Both the position numbers and the translations under genes were made by a program. From NCBI RefSeq assembly GCF_000198775.1, contig NC_014722.1:1722867-1786866 (forward strand): a stretch of DNA of 64,000 bases, given 5' to 3'. The DNA comes from Mycetohabitans rhizoxinica HKI 454 (GTDB taxonomy: Bacteria; Pseudomonadota; Gammaproteobacteria; Burkholderiales; Burkholderiaceae). Shown one piece after another: positions 45,753 through 55,734 of this stretch. Numbering within the stretch: the first letter of the stretch is position 1; every line of letters starts with the position of its first letter. The notes under the pieces are model-generated. The model worked only from the letters and a program-made list of their open reading frames with translations, had not been told where the DNA came from and searched no databases.

Positions 45753-47870
45753 CTATCGGGCATTGTTGCGCGTCATATTGAACAACATACCGCCCTTGCC
45801 CGGCGTTTGCATCACCACGCGAAGTCGGCGTTCCTTTTCAATGTAGAAACCCACGCCGCGAACCGTCGAGTTTGGGTAGGAACACATTGTGTCGCCTGAG
45901 TACTCAACCTCGATATCGTAGGCACTGCCCCACTCACGAGAAACGATTTTGCCGACAAACGGGCAATATCCCTCTGTCCCTGTGATCCTACCCCGGCCAT
46001 CGATTATCATTTCAATTATGCTCGGCATATTGATCTCGTTGACAAGATAGTCACGTTTGCTGAACATGCCTTTGTATGTCCCGACCACTTTGCTCACAGT
46101 CGGCTTGGTATGTAACGCTAGGTCGGCATTGCCTTGGAATTGGAGCGGCGGCAGGCCATCGGCGGATGCGACGATGTGAATCGATTGCGAATTGAACAAC
46201 AAGTTGTCGGCCTGAGTGGCAATACTCTGATAGCTGGGAAACTGGTTGGCCAGGATCGAGACCACTGTGGAACCGACGTGGGAAGGCAGCGAACGACCGG
46301 AATCAGTTGACGCGCTTAAATTGACCTTTATTGCAAGCCGCTCTTTCAAATAGAGGATCCCGGTCCCGGCGTTGCCCATGTCGAAATCGCCAACAATAGC
46401 CTCACCTATATCGTCGCCGTGAGCATATATCGCATAAAACTTGCCCGCCGGGGTAACCAACGCGGTGAAATTGTAGTTGCCCGATAGGCTACCGATGTAT
46501 TGGCCTTGCGCTTCGTGCGCCTCCATGAGTTCGGTCTGTACGCCGGCGTCCGCGACTTGGGCGGCGGGCTCGGGTTCGGTCTGTACGCCGACGGCCGCCA
46601 CTTGGGCGACGGGCTCGGGTTCGGTCTGTACGCCGACGGCCGCCACTTGGGCGACGGGCTCGGGTTCGGTCTGTACGCCGACGGCCGCCACTTGGGCGAC
46701 GGGCTCAGGTTCGGTCTGCACGCCGACAGCCGCCACTTGAGCGACGGGCTCGGGTTCGGTCTGTACGCTGGCGTCCGCCACTTGGGCGACGGGCTCAGGT
46801 TCGGTCTGCACGCCGACAGCCGCCACTTGAGCGACGGGCTCGGGTTCGGTCTGTACGCCGACGGCCGTCATTTGGGCGACGGGCTCGGGTTCGGTCTGTA
46901 CGCCGACGGCCGTCATTTGGGCGACGGGCTCGGGTTCGGTCTGTACGCTGGCGTCCGCCACTTGGGCGACGGGCTCGGGTCCAGTCTGTACACCGACGGC
47001 CGAAATCCGCGCTTCGTGCTCGCCCACGCCCACATTCAAGTCTTTCACCACAGCTTCGCTTACGCTGTGGCCTGTCCGCCAAATACTACGCCTTTTCCTG
47101 CCTCTGTCGTGATTCAGACTACCAATCTCGATCGTTCCATCCGTTGCATAAAGTTGGCCTACATTCGTAATGTTGATTATATTCATCGTATGGGCCGAAT
47201 TTGTTGTAGGGACTGGAGAACCGACCGTGGTACCGGTGTGCCAGCCTTGTACGGGATCCATTGGCGAGCGGGCCCGCTCTCGTTCTCCGTCCGCCTCTTT
47301 GACGACTACGCGTTGGACCATGTCATCATCAGATTTGCCGCCGCCGCTCCCCCCACATGCCCCCGCAGCACCGACAAGCATCACAGCGACACACTGAATT
47401 ATTCTGTAACGTAGTGCCCTGATAAGCCAACCGGATGCGGCTAAATCCTTCAAAGCCGCGTTGGCGCGCACCAAGTCACGCGCGGTTCGAGCGTCTTCTA
47501 ACACCCCCCAATTCCGCTTCCTTTGCTCGCAAACTAGATTAAACGGCACCACACCCGCTTTTTTACTCAATTGTTCAAATCCGTGTAAAACTGTCTTTCG
47601 CCCAACTCGAAACCGCGTGATCGATGCTCGATGCCCATGCGTGGTCAACTCGATTCCGAGAAAATCAACGCGACTGAAAAAAGACCCGCGAGATATTAGT
47701 CCACCCATAGCTTGCCTATTGCCACCGGCCACTTCTCTTTTGTACTTGGCGAAACGCGTCGGGGCACTCAACCCTTCTGCTTGAAACAGGCTACCTCGGC
47801 GCCACATCGAACAGCATAGGAATACCCCCCGACCGACGGGGTGTTGGAAACACCGATGACAACGCCACAC
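45753..47870 (-). CDS. Lipoprotein-like protein with eleven 15-residue repeats
   Basis: One unbroken frame of up to 705 codons. The start is unclear: ATG at 47870 gives a 140-residue N-terminal part of unknown type, while the segment RIIQCVAVMLVGAAGACGGS (lipobox Cys172) is a typical lipoprotein signal that would fit a start near 47453 (TTG, no good ribosome site). After the Cys come a polar linker and then eleven 15-residue repeats (AVGVQTEPEPVAQVA type, residues 291-455). A C-terminal globular domain ends GVGFYIEKERRLRVVMQTPG. A surface-exposed lipoprotein with a spacer of variable length is the best reading. No family is recognised. Confidence 0.7.
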   Translation of the reverse strand: MWRCHRCFQHPVGRGVFLCCSMWRRGSLFQAEGLSAPTRFAKYKREVAGGNRQAMGGLISRGSFFSRVDFLGIELTTHGHRASITRFRVGRKTVLHGFEQLSKKAGVVPFNLVCEQRKRNWGVLEDARTARDLVRANAALKDLAASGWLIRALRYRIIQCVAVMLVGAAGACGGSGGGKSDDDMVQRVVVKEADGERERARSPMDPVQGWHTGTTVGSPVPTTNSAHTMNIINITNVGQLYATDGTIEIGSLNHDRGRKRRSIWRTGHSVSEAVVKDLNVGVGEHEARISAVGVQTGPEPVAQVADASVQTEPEPVAQMTAVGVQTEPEPVAQMTAVGVQTEPEPVAQVAAVGVQTEPEPVAQVADASVQTEPEPVAQVAAVGVQTEPEPVAQVAAVGVQTEPEPVAQVAAVGVQTEPEPVAQVAAVGVQTEPEPAAQVADAGVQTELMEAHEAQGQYIGSLSGNYNFTALVTPAGKFYAIYAHGDDIGEAIVGDFDMGNAGTGILYLKERLAIKVNLSASTDSGRSLPSHVGSTVVSILANQFPSYQSIATQADNLLFNSQSIHIVASADGLPPLQFQGNADLALHTKPTVSKVVGTYKGMFSKRDYLVNEINMPSIIEMIIDGRGRITGTEGYCPFVGKIVSREWGSAYDIEVEYSGDTMCSYPNSTVRGVGFYIEKERRLRVVMQTPGKGGMLFNMTRNNAR
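46530..47000. repeat. Eleven 45-bp tandem repeats (coding)
   Basis: Repeats of exactly 45 bp, many nearly identical (core GGGCTCGGGTTCGGTCTGTA). They encode 15-residue units of AVGVQTEPEPVAQVA or DASVQTEPEPVAQVA type; the outermost copies are most divergent. There are no spacers. Because the unit is a multiple of three, copy-number change keeps the frame. The opposite strand is also open through the array. Confidence 0.95.
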
Positions 47871-48135
47871 GGCAGGGTAGCGTCAGTGGCGTGACATTCT
47901 ACAACCGGGAAACGGGGTGCGGCACTCTATTGCCACGTGAACTGGCATATGCAGGCGGCGAGACGCCTAAGATGTAATTAAGTCGGACAAGTATTGGCTA
48001 TCGAGTCAGGCAGGTGCTCGCCGGTGGACAGCGCGCAGCGCTGCACCGTCGAGGTAGGCCGTGCGCCGTGCCGGCCCGATGTCAGCAGGCATGTCGAGCA
48101 TGGACGCGCTTGGGCAGCTCGCACGCCCATCGTGC
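47871..48135 (-). other. Intergenic stretch upstream of the repeat lipoprotein
   Basis: About 265 bases with no gene recognised. It separates the lipoprotein frame from the decayed mmsB. Confidence 0.4.
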
Positions 48136-48640
48136 TCAGTCCTGGCCGAACTTTGCACTGTATAGCTTGATGGACGCCGAGAAATCCAGCCCGCCCATAC
48201 CGCGTTGGCTCATCGACTGGTAAAGTACGGATGATAAGTATCCGAACTCCAGCAACGGCCGGTTGACATGTTAATGACGCCGGCCAGCACCGCCGGGCCG
48301 ATGCCGAGCGAAACACCGAGCGACATTGCTTCAGCCACGCCCATCATCGATATACCGAGCACCAGATTGTTGCAGATCTTGGCCACCTGCCCCATGCCCG
48401 GTTCGCCGCACCGAACGACGTTCTTGCCCATGCTCAGCAACACCGGTTGAATGCGCTCGAACAGTTGCATGTCGGCGCCAACCATGAAAGTGAGCGTGCC
48501 GGTCTGCGCGCCGCCGGTGCCCCCGACACAGGCGCGTCAGCAAACGGATTGCGCTGCCGGCCGGCTGCCGCCGCAATGGCTTGCACCGTCGCTGGATCGA
48601 CCGTGCTTGAATCGATCAGCCCGATAAAACCGATTTCCAT
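48136..48640 (-). pseudogene. mmsB: 3-hydroxyisobutyrate dehydrogenase, two internal deletions and a frameshift
   Basis: The remnant reads MEIGFIGL joined directly to IDSSTVDPATVQAIAAAAGR, so about 80 residues covering most of the NAD-binding Rossmann domain are missing. After DAPVSG the frame changes to VGADMQLFERIQPVLLSMGK and AKICNNLVLGISMMGVAEAM. A second gap joins STGRCWSSDTYHPY to the C-terminal QSMSQRGMGGLDFSASIKLY. The gene follows mmsA in the same direction by 11 bases, its normal operon place in valine degradation. It cannot be functional. Confidence 0.93.
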
Positions 48641-48651
48641 GACGCCTCCTG

Positions 48652-50175
48652 TCAGCGTAAAGCGATCGTCGTATTGACCCCAGTGCCCGGTGCGTCGTCG
48701 AACCAGCGCGCGGTCACGGTCTTGGTTTGCGTGTAGAACTGCACGACCTGCTTACCGTATGGGCCCAAGTCGCCCAGCTTTGAGCCGCGCGAACCGGTAA
48801 AGCTAAAGAATGGCACAGGCACCGGTATTGGGATGTTGATGCCGACCTGTCCGGCGTCGATCTCGCTCTGGAATTTGCGCGCCGCGGCGCCGCTTTGCGT
48901 GAATAACCCCACGCCATTACCCATCGGGTTGCGGTTCACCAGCGCAATGGCGTCATCGAGGGTGGCGGCTTCCAGCACCACGATTACCGGGCCGAAAATT
49001 TCCTGCTGGTAGATCGACATGTCGGTCTTAACGCTTGAGAAAATCGTCGGACCGACAAAGTTACCCTGCTCATAGCCCGGCACTCGCACGCCACGACCGT
49101 CCAGTAGCAGCGTCGCACCCTCCTTGATGCCCGATTCGATCAAGCCGACGATCCGCGCCTTAGCTGCCGCCGAAATCACGGGCCCGACATCGGTTCCCGG
49201 CTCATGGCCGGCGTTCACTTTTAGCGTCTTTGCCTTCTCCACCAGCTCAGGCAACCAATCGCGCGACTCGCCAACGAACACCACCACCGAGGTCGCCATG
49301 CAGCGTTGGCCTGCGGCGCCAAACCCGGCCCCAACCAATGCATTAATCGTCTGCTCACGATTGGCGTCCGGCAGCACGACCGCGTGGTTCTTGGCGCCCA
49401 TCATCGACTGCACGCGCTTGCCATGCTGGCTGCCGAGGTTGTATACGTGTGTGCCCACCTGCGTGGAACCGACGAACGATATCGCCTTAATGTCCGGATG
49501 CGTGCACAGCGCGTCAACCACCTGCTTGCCCCCGTGCACGACATTGAGCACACCGGCCGGCACGCCGGCCTCGAGTGCCAGCTCGACCAGTTCCATCGCC
49601 GACAACGGATCCTGCTCGGACGGTTTCAGCACGAACGTATTGCCGCAAACGATCGCCATCGGAAACATCCACAACGGGATCATCGCAGGGAAATTGAACG
49701 GCGTGATGCCCGCGCACACGCCGATGGGCTGCCGTAACGTATAGGTGTCAACGCCGCTAGCCACGTTCTCGGCAAACTCGCCGAGCTGCAGCGTGCCGAT
49801 CGAGCATGCATGCTCAACGACTTCCAGGCCACGAAAAATATCGCCCTGTGCGTCCGGCAACGTTTTGCCCTGCTCTGCCGTCAGCGTGTGCGCAATGCGC
49901 TCCATATGCAGGCGAATCAACTCTTGGAACTTCAGCATGATCCGCATGCGAGTTCCGATTGACGTGTGTTTCCACGTCGCGAAGGCACGCTGCGCGGCGG
50001 CTACCGCCGCCTTTACCTCGTCATCGGTGGCGAATGGCACGCGGCCGATGACCTGCTGCGTGGCAGGATTGATGATATCGCGCCACTCGGTGGACTGCGA
50101 TTCGACGAACTGCCCGTCGATCAACAACTTGACGGTGGTCACCTCAAGCGAGGTGGAAGCTATGGCGGAATTCAT
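48652..50175 (-). CDS. mmsA: Methylmalonate-semialdehyde dehydrogenase (CoA-acylating)
   Basis: This 507-aa aldehyde dehydrogenase converts methylmalonate semialdehyde to propionyl-CoA in valine and inositol catabolism. Family features are [40 protein letters not shown], the catalytic Cys in [19 protein letters not shown], and [20 protein letters not shown]. The frame is intact. The mmsB partner is destroyed, so complete valine breakdown by this route would be blocked unless another 3-hydroxyisobutyrate dehydrogenase exists. Confidence 0.95.
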   Translation of the reverse strand: MNSAIASTSLEVTTVKLLIDGQFVESQSTEWRDIINPATQQVIGRVPFATDDEVKAAVAAAQRAFATWKHTSIGTRMRIMLKFQELIRLHMERIAHTLTAEQGKTLPDAQGDIFRGLEVVEHACSIGTLQLGEFAENVASGVDTYTLRQPIGVCAGITPFNFPAMIPLWMFPMAIVCGNTFVLKPSEQDPLSAMELVELALEAGVPAGVLNVVHGGKQVVDALCTHPDIKAISFVGSTQVGTHVYNLGSQHGKRVQSMMGAKNHAVVLPDANREQTINALVGAGFGAAGQRCMATSVVVFVGESRDWLPELVEKAKTLKVNAGHEPGTDVGPVISAAAKARIVGLIESGIKEGATLLLDGRGVRVPGYEQGNFVGPTIFSSVKTDMSIYQQEIFGPVIVVLEAATLDDAIALVNRNPMGNGVGLFTQSGAAARKFQSEIDAGQVGINIPIPVPVPFFSFTGSRGSKLGDLGPYGKQVVQFYTQTKTVTARWFDDAPGTGVNTTIALR

Positions 50176-50278
50176 TAACAGTCTCCAACACTATCAAACT
50201 TCTATTTAGGTATCCTACTCGATAGACGGCATGACACGCCGCCGCGCCGATACGCCACCTAGCGTGCCGATGCCGGGC

Positions 50279-50660
50279 TCAGTGGCGCGGCGCCCGCATG
50301 AACGCGGTGCAGATCAACGCGAACACCCCCAATCCAATCAGGTAGGCAACGACATAACGCGGATTTCCGCCTGCGCAAGCGAGCAGCGAGGTCGCGATCA
50401 TCGGCGCAAACCCACCGCCCAACACGCCGGCGCCCAGCACCATCGCACACCGCACCACCGTCGGATGACGAGTGCCCAGCATCCCAAAGAACGGCGCGGC
50501 AAACACGCGCATCAGCAACAAACCAATCACGAACATGCGCTTCTGCCCAATGCGGTCGTTCAAGTGCCCGCACAGTGGCACCGTTACTAATGACAGTATC
50601 GCACTGGCGGTAATGGCGTTCAGGATGTCGGCCCGTGGCGATCCCCGAAGCCGCGCGGCC
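50279..50660 (-). pseudogene. MHS-type MFS transporter, C-terminal fragment with internal deletion
   Basis: Residues VPLCGHLNDRIGQKRMFVIG followed by FGMLGTRHPTVVRCAMVLGA, then GGGFAPMIATSLLACAGGN and YVVAYLIGLGVFALICTAFM, match the C-terminal half of a metabolite:H+ symporter. About 60 residues between the two blocks are missing and the N-terminal half is absent. It is probably the former uptake transporter of the mms operon. Confidence 0.8.
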
Positions 50661-51429
50661 TTCGATGGTTGTTTGCATCTGCATAGTGCCTCCGTTTATT
50701 GTCAGGCGGGCCGCCATGGCCGGGCGATATGGGTCGTGTACCGGCATATTGATATGTCCAGTATAAGTAAGCAAACGGCTTCGCTGTATCAACAATAAAC
50801 CAAATTGGATGTGCATGAATGCACAAGCTGCATGCCAATTTTGCAGTGGAACGCGAAAGTTTGTTAAGTGAGAAGACCGGGCCTTTATCTAACGGTAAAT
50901 TAGTGCGCGTTCGCTCTACCTGTCTACCTGTCTGCCTGCCTGCACTGTAGGCACCCATCGTCAGCGCCTAGGCATTAGGCACCACAAGCATCATGCGGAC
51001 GACGATCGGGGACACCTCTACGCCCTGTGAAGAGGTCAAATCATATGTCCCGACTGAACCCAGACGGCGCGCGCCATCCGTATCGATTGCTTGAACTTAC
51101 TAAAACATGTCTGCAAATAATTCAAGTTGTAGCTGGGCTAATGCTGCGTCATGGTGTCGTTACTGATGACCGCCTGGCTGTTGATGCGGCAGACCGCCGT
51201 GCGGATCCGGTCCACCGTCGCCGCCGGCGACGCGGGCACGCGCCGCGACAGGGGTATCGACTGCGCCCACTGTCACCGACGCGGCACAGTACGGCATGCG
51301 CCGCCGTCAACGCACGCCGCCGCCCCGGCGGCTCCCATAGCTATCACCTCCATCGCGGTATCGACGGGCTCTGCCGGTGTCAAGGCGTGGATATGCGCCG
51401 ACCCGCAGCTCACATCCGCCCTCGACAAC
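50661..51429 (+). other. Intergenic stretch with no intact gene
   Basis: About 770 bases. The AT-rich part around 50750-50900 probably holds the mms promoter. A forward frame from 51027 lacks recognisable domains, although it leads into the sigma-54 regulator remnant and may include its decayed upstream part. Confidence 0.4.
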
Positions 51430-51830
51430 GCATAGCGGGCCTTCTCGCGCGATATCCTGGTCATCGTGCACGGCGAAACTGACTTGTACTACCGGCTCTG
51501 CGGCATAAGCATTACGCTGCCGCCGCTGCGCGAGCGCACCGATTGCGGTTGCGGCTCGAGCGCCTGCTCGCGCAAGAGGCGGCATTAGCCAACAGAGACC
51601 GCAGGATCAGCGTCAAACATCTACCGCCGGAGTTGACTCGCGACGACCAGCACGCCGGCAGGCCCACGCCTGGCGGCTTGCCTGGCCGGCACGCTGGCCG
51701 AAGCGAAAGCCGATGTGATCAGGCAGGCACTCCAGCGTCACGACGGCAACGTGTCGGCGACCGCCCGCCCGAAGCCTGGGCATCTCGCGCGCGACGCTGC
51801 ACCGAAAACTACGAGGTCGTAGCGTCGGGC
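51430..51830 (+). pseudogene. Sigma-54-dependent activator (AcoR/Fis type), C-terminal remnant
   Basis: The forward strand gives ETDLYYRLCGISITLPPLRE (end of the AAA+ domain). After losses come VIRQALQRHDGNVSATAR and, one frame over, RSLGISRATLHRKLRGR, the Fis-type helix-turn-helix. The central Walker motifs and sensing domain are missing. It is next to the mms remnants and reads away from them, so it may once have controlled that operon. Confidence 0.75.
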
Positions 51831-52749
51831 GGCACCGCTCGACAGTTGTGTCCCGTTCTGGCGTTCTATTATTCGCCACCCTTTATTACATTTCCGCCAA
51901 CAGACTTCGCGACACCATCCACGATTGCGCCGACCAATGCGCAAGCCGGATGGCGCAGCAGCGATAATTGATGTCCGACATATGACGGGCACTCGCTTCG
52001 CTGCCGCGCTCGCTCAGCTATTCCTGGAACACCGCATGTCAGACAACGGTCCTTACTTCACCACGCCGCCACTACTTGGACCCATTGAAACAACGACGCC
52101 CACGCTCGTAAGTTCAGGCGCGCGCCCGGCACCTGCGCCTTCCCAGATGCCGTCGCGGGAGCCAGTCGCCGCCCTGCGCAATCTTCTCTGGACTGCAAAT
52201 GGACCCTTCGTCCATACCATGCCGCAGTTCCTAAACCAATCGCGGGAGTACTTTTTCCCTTATAACCCGGCTCCCCCGTTGTCTTGATGGCATCGCCTTC
52301 GCGTGCCGCGCCGTCCTGCGCACCGCAGCCTTCCGAGCCGCCGCTGGATAACAGCGTGGAACAGGGCAAGCACGCATGACACGCGATGTGCGGCCAACAC
52401 GGACAACGTAGTCCCCCGCCCCTCCCCCGATTGGGCGCGACCCGGCGATGCCATACGTCAAGCGCCGGCGGGCGTGCAGCAGTCGCGTGTGCTACCGTGC
52501 ACACAGCCATCTCACGTTCTCGATTGGCCTGGTGGACCTCGGACGCTTCGACACATGACCACTGCGCGAGCTGGGGACCGTTGCGGCCCTTTCTTTGACG
52601 ATTAGCTTATCGAGCGATACTGAGTCGTCACTAACACTTGTAGCGGCATAGTCGGCACGCGCCTCAACGCTGTTGACAAATCCCAACAGCTATCCGCGCC
52701 GAAACCCGTATTATGGAGATTGTCACGGCCTCCGCTTTACGACTTCTCA
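51831..52749 (+). other. Intergenic stretch, nothing recognised
   Basis: About 900 bases. A 120-codon forward frame at 51925-52287 and shorter frames on both strands show no domain, signal peptide or convincing ribosome site. Probably degraded DNA plus the photolyase promoter near its end. Confidence 0.4.
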
Positions 52750-54288
52750 ATGCCGCCGTCTTCGCCACCCTGCTCGCTACCACCCGTCGTCGTGTGGTTT
52801 CGCGACGATCAACGCCTAGCCGACAATCCCGCGCTCGAATACGCCACTGCCACGGGTCACCCTGTCGTGTGCGTGTATGTTCACGACCCGGCGCCACGCA
52901 ATACGCGCCCGCCGGGCGCAGCTGGGCGCTGGTGGCTCCATGAATCCTTACGCGCACTCAATGCTGCGCTCGTAGCGCTGGGCGGTGAATTGACCGTCCT
53001 TCACGGCTCCGAGTCGCAGGCCATCGAAGCGTTCGCCGTGGCAATCGGCGCGATCAAGGTGTGCTGGAATCGCCGGTATTCGGCACCGCAACGCGAAACC
53101 GACACCGCGATCAAGACGGCGCTCAAAGAACGTGGCATTGCGGTTTTCACTTTTAATGGCCACTTGCTGCGAGAGCCGTGGGCCGTGGCCACGCGAGATG
53201 GCCGTCCGTTTCAGGTCTTCAGCGCGTACTGGCGCGCCGCGCGCCACCAGTATTCCCCTGAAGCACCGCAGCCCGCACCTCAGCGGATCAACTTCTTTCC
53301 CGTGCCGGACAACATCGGCGTGGCGGCGCGCGTGGAAAATCTGTCTGCACTGGCGCTCCAGCCTCGCACCCCCGACTGGGCCAGCGGGCTGCGCGAAACG
53401 TGGCAATGCGGCGAACAAGCGGGACAGACGCAACTGGACGCTTTCCTCGCGAATGCGCTGACCCGTTACGCGAGTGGACGCGACGTTCCCGCGATGCAGG
53501 CAACCAGTCGGCTCTCTCCGTATCTTCGCTTCGGCAATCTCTCGGCACGGCAAGTATGGCATGCAGCACTGTCTGCTGCGCGCGTCGGGCGCCACTGCGG
53601 CGACGCGCGCCGCACGTGCACCGCGAGCAGCGGCGTCGATAAGTTTCTCGATGAGCTGGGCTGGCGCGAGTTCTCATACTATCTGCTCTATCATTGTGCA
53701 CCGCTGCATCAAGTCAACTTCAAACGGCAATTCGACACGATGCCGTGGCGTGCCGATACCGCGGATCTGCGCGCGTGGCAGCATGGCCGCACCGGCTATC
53801 CGCTCGTTGACGCCGGCATGCGCGAGCTATGGCACACAGGTTGGATGCACAATCGCGTGCGTATGGTAACGGCGTCGTTTCTCGTCAAGCATCTGCTCAT
53901 CAACTGGCGCGAAGGAGAGGCTTGGTTCTGGGACACGCTCGTCGATGCCGACGAAGCCAGCAATCCTGCGAACTGGCAATGGGTGGCCGGCAGTGGCGCG
54001 GACGCGGCGCCGTACTTTCGCATTTTCAATCCAGTGCTACAGGGTCAGAAATTTGACCCGCAGGGCGCCTATGTGCGGCGCTGGGTGCCCGAACTCGCGC
54101 GCGTGCCGAGTGGATGCGTCCATGCGCCATGGCTCGCGCAACCCGCACAACTGGCGTCTGCGTCGGTTCGGCTGGGTCAGGACTATCCGCTGCCGGTGGT
54201 GCCTCACCAGCAAGCACGCGAGCGGGCGCTGAAGGCGATGGAGCACATGCGTGGGCGCGAATCGGGCAGCGCCGACCCGTTGGCATGA
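52750..54288 (+). CDS. phrB: Deoxyribodipyrimidine photolyase
   Basis: This FAD enzyme repairs UV-induced cyclobutane pyrimidine dimers with blue light. The likely start is ATG 52750 (MPPSSPPCSLPPVVVWFRDD); an upstream TTG at 52720 is possible. The N-terminal alpha/beta antenna domain (VVVWFRDDQRLADNPALEYA) leads to the FAD domain with LDELGWREFSYYLLYHCAPL, LVDAGMRELWHTGWMHNRVR, the Trp-rich LINWREGEAWFWDTLVDADE, and WQWVAGSGADAAPYFRIFNP. The length is about 512 aa. Retention in a supposedly endofungal bacterium is notable but not contradictory. Confidence 0.94.
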   Translation: MPPSSPPCSLPPVVVWFRDDQRLADNPALEYATATGHPVVCVYVHDPAPRNTRPPGAAGRWWLHESLRALNAALVALGGELTVLHGSESQAIEAFAVAIGAIKVCWNRRYSAPQRETDTAIKTALKERGIAVFTFNGHLLREPWAVATRDGRPFQVFSAYWRAARHQYSPEAPQPAPQRINFFPVPDNIGVAARVENLSALALQPRTPDWASGLRETWQCGEQAGQTQLDAFLANALTRYASGRDVPAMQATSRLSPYLRFGNLSARQVWHAALSAARVGRHCGDARRTCTASSGVDKFLDELGWREFSYYLLYHCAPLHQVNFKRQFDTMPWRADTADLRAWQHGRTGYPLVDAGMRELWHTGWMHNRVRMVTASFLVKHLLINWREGEAWFWDTLVDADEASNPANWQWVAGSGADAAPYFRIFNPVLQGQKFDPQGAYVRRWVPELARVPSGCVHAPWLAQPAQLASASVRLGQDYPLPVVPHQQARERALKAMEHMRGRESGSADPLA

Positions 54289-54585
54289 TCAAGCGGGTTT
54301 GCGCGACGCGGCTGATCGCGATCCGCAGCCGCCGAATCGATCAAGCTGCTGCCCGGCCACCCGAAGCACCGTGGGTGCTACCGCGTCACCGCGCTCAACG
54401 AGACGCATCTGGTGCTCCAGCCATGGGAACGGTGCAAACATCGCGGATCGTGTCAGCGGCAGACCACGCACAGCTTGCCCGATGTCGACGTATCGCGCCG
54501 ATTCGGTTCTTCCATTGTCGTTTCGGCACCGGCGCGACGTATCGCCGCGCTTGCTCCGACAATTGCGGATTTTAGGGCCTACCGA
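54289..54585 (+). other. Upstream region of the F-box gene
   Basis: About 300 bases between phrB and the F-box gene. A frame running through it without a ribosome site shows no domain. It contains the hrpII-like element at 54502-54525. Confidence 0.45.
54502..54525 (+). promoter_or_regulatory. hrpII-box-like element (TTCG-N16-TTCG)
   Basis: TTCG at 54502-54505 and 54522-54525 are separated by exactly 16 bases, matching the HrpB-recognised hrpII box of Ralstonia-type type III secretion regulons. It lies 60 bases before the F-box gene start. The motif is short (expected about once per strand in 64 kb by chance), and I do not see a clear -10 element at the usual distance, so it supports but does not prove T3SS co-regulation. 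Confidence 0.55.
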
Positions 54586-55731
54586 ATGCCGCATCCGCTA
54601 TCCTTGAGCATCGCACCGCGTGCCAGCCAGGGCACGCAAACATTTGATCCAATCCCCCCGGCGGCTTGCACGCCCGAGGCAGTCGGGAAGCAATCCACCG
54701 CGCAACGACGGAATGGGGTGCATCGACTCGACGGGCTGGGTGCCAAGCAATTGTCCAAGAGCCCGCAAGCCGCTATTGGCCTGAACGAGATGCCAACGGA
54801 GCTTCTCGCCAACATATTCAGCCGTGTTCCGCTCAGCGATGCGGCGCGGTTGTCCGAGGTCAACAGCAAGTTCCGGCAGATGCTGCTGCCGCGACGGCAT
54901 TGCTTTCTTGTAAACAAGAAGCTGCAGGCCGTTCGCCAACTGCCCCCCGGCCCCCAGCAGCACGATCAAGCACAGAGGCTATGGACGACGTCGTTGGAAC
55001 TGCTCGAGCATAGCCGCGCCGAACTGGATGGGATCATCCAGTCCTTTGAACTCGAATGGCTGGCCCCACAGGATAGAAAGGACGTGCTGGACCAGATGAT
55101 CGAGCATCTGAAACGCTCGCATGACAGCGCGTCGTGCGCGACGCAATCCGATGAGCCCAGTAGCGGGTTGCCATCGCGCGATAACGCGTCAGCAAGCGCA
55201 CGGCAACGTCGAGCACTGCTAAACCACCTAAAGTCGCAAATCGAAACCCTGCCGAAAGGCGAACGCGCGTCGGCGCTGACACGGATCATCGAATTGCAAG
55301 GTCAGGAAGCGGCGACGGTCGAACGCTTGTTTCCGCGAATCCATGGCGGAAATGTCTGGATATCGAACCGTGACTATGCCATTCATTTGCTGAACTACGG
55401 TTTTTTCGAGGGCGAGGCTGCCGCGCTCGCCGGCGAGCGTGACCCGCATGCATTGGAGGATCCCGACATTGAGATTTGCACTGCTGTCATCGCGTGGCGG
55501 CCCAAAAACCTGCCACTACACAAGTTTATCGACTTGCTCGAGCAAGCGATAGGCGATGCCCGCCGTCACGGGGACAAACACCGCGTGGGTGCCGACGACG
55601 AGACGGCGGACGATGAACGGGCTCGGCTTGTGCAGCGATTGAGAAACCTGACCCGCAATGCGACGCCTGACGCGCGCACCCTATCACGGTTGACACCCGA
55701 CTCTATCGAACGCGTTCGCACGCGAGTCTGA
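54586..55731 (+). CDS. F-box protein, candidate type III effector
   Basis: The start at 54586 (MPHPLSLSIAPRASQGTQTF) gives 381 aa. Residues 1-65 are Ser/Pro/Ala-rich and unstructured, as in secretion signals. An F-box motif lies at about 66-105: LNEMPTELLANIFSRVPLSD with AARLSEVNSKFRQML. Eukaryotic F-boxes bind Skp1 in SCF ubiquitin ligases, and plant and animal pathogens use such proteins to redirect host ubiquitination. The remainder is helical without leucine-rich repeats; LLNHLKSQIETLPKGERASA (211-230) resembles one helical repeat unit. An hrpII-like box lies 60 bases upstream. Codon use is less GC-rich than neighbours. The partner and target are unknown. Confidence 0.75.
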   Translation: MPHPLSLSIAPRASQGTQTFDPIPPAACTPEAVGKQSTAQRRNGVHRLDGLGAKQLSKSPQAAIGLNEMPTELLANIFSRVPLSDAARLSEVNSKFRQMLLPRRHCFLVNKKLQAVRQLPPGPQQHDQAQRLWTTSLELLEHSRAELDGIIQSFELEWLAPQDRKDVLDQMIEHLKRSHDSASCATQSDEPSSGLPSRDNASASARQRRALLNHLKSQIETLPKGERASALTRIIELQGQEAATVERLFPRIHGGNVWISNRDYAIHLLNYGFFEGEAAALAGERDPHALEDPDIEICTAVIAWRPKNLPLHKFIDLLEQAIGDARRHGDKHRVGADDETADDERARLVQRLRNLTRNATPDARTLSRLTPDSIERVRTRV

Positions 55732-55734
55732 GCC

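Noticed and set aside
46530..47000. Regular repeats considered as a CRISPR array
   Set aside because: The units are directly adjacent with no unique spacers and encode an in-frame peptide repeat; no cas genes are present.
46500..47414. Forward open frame with GLYADGRHLGDGLGF repeats
   Set aside because: It is the antisense reading of the 45-bp coding repeats. The reverse frame has the lipobox and a globular C-terminal domain and is open for far longer.
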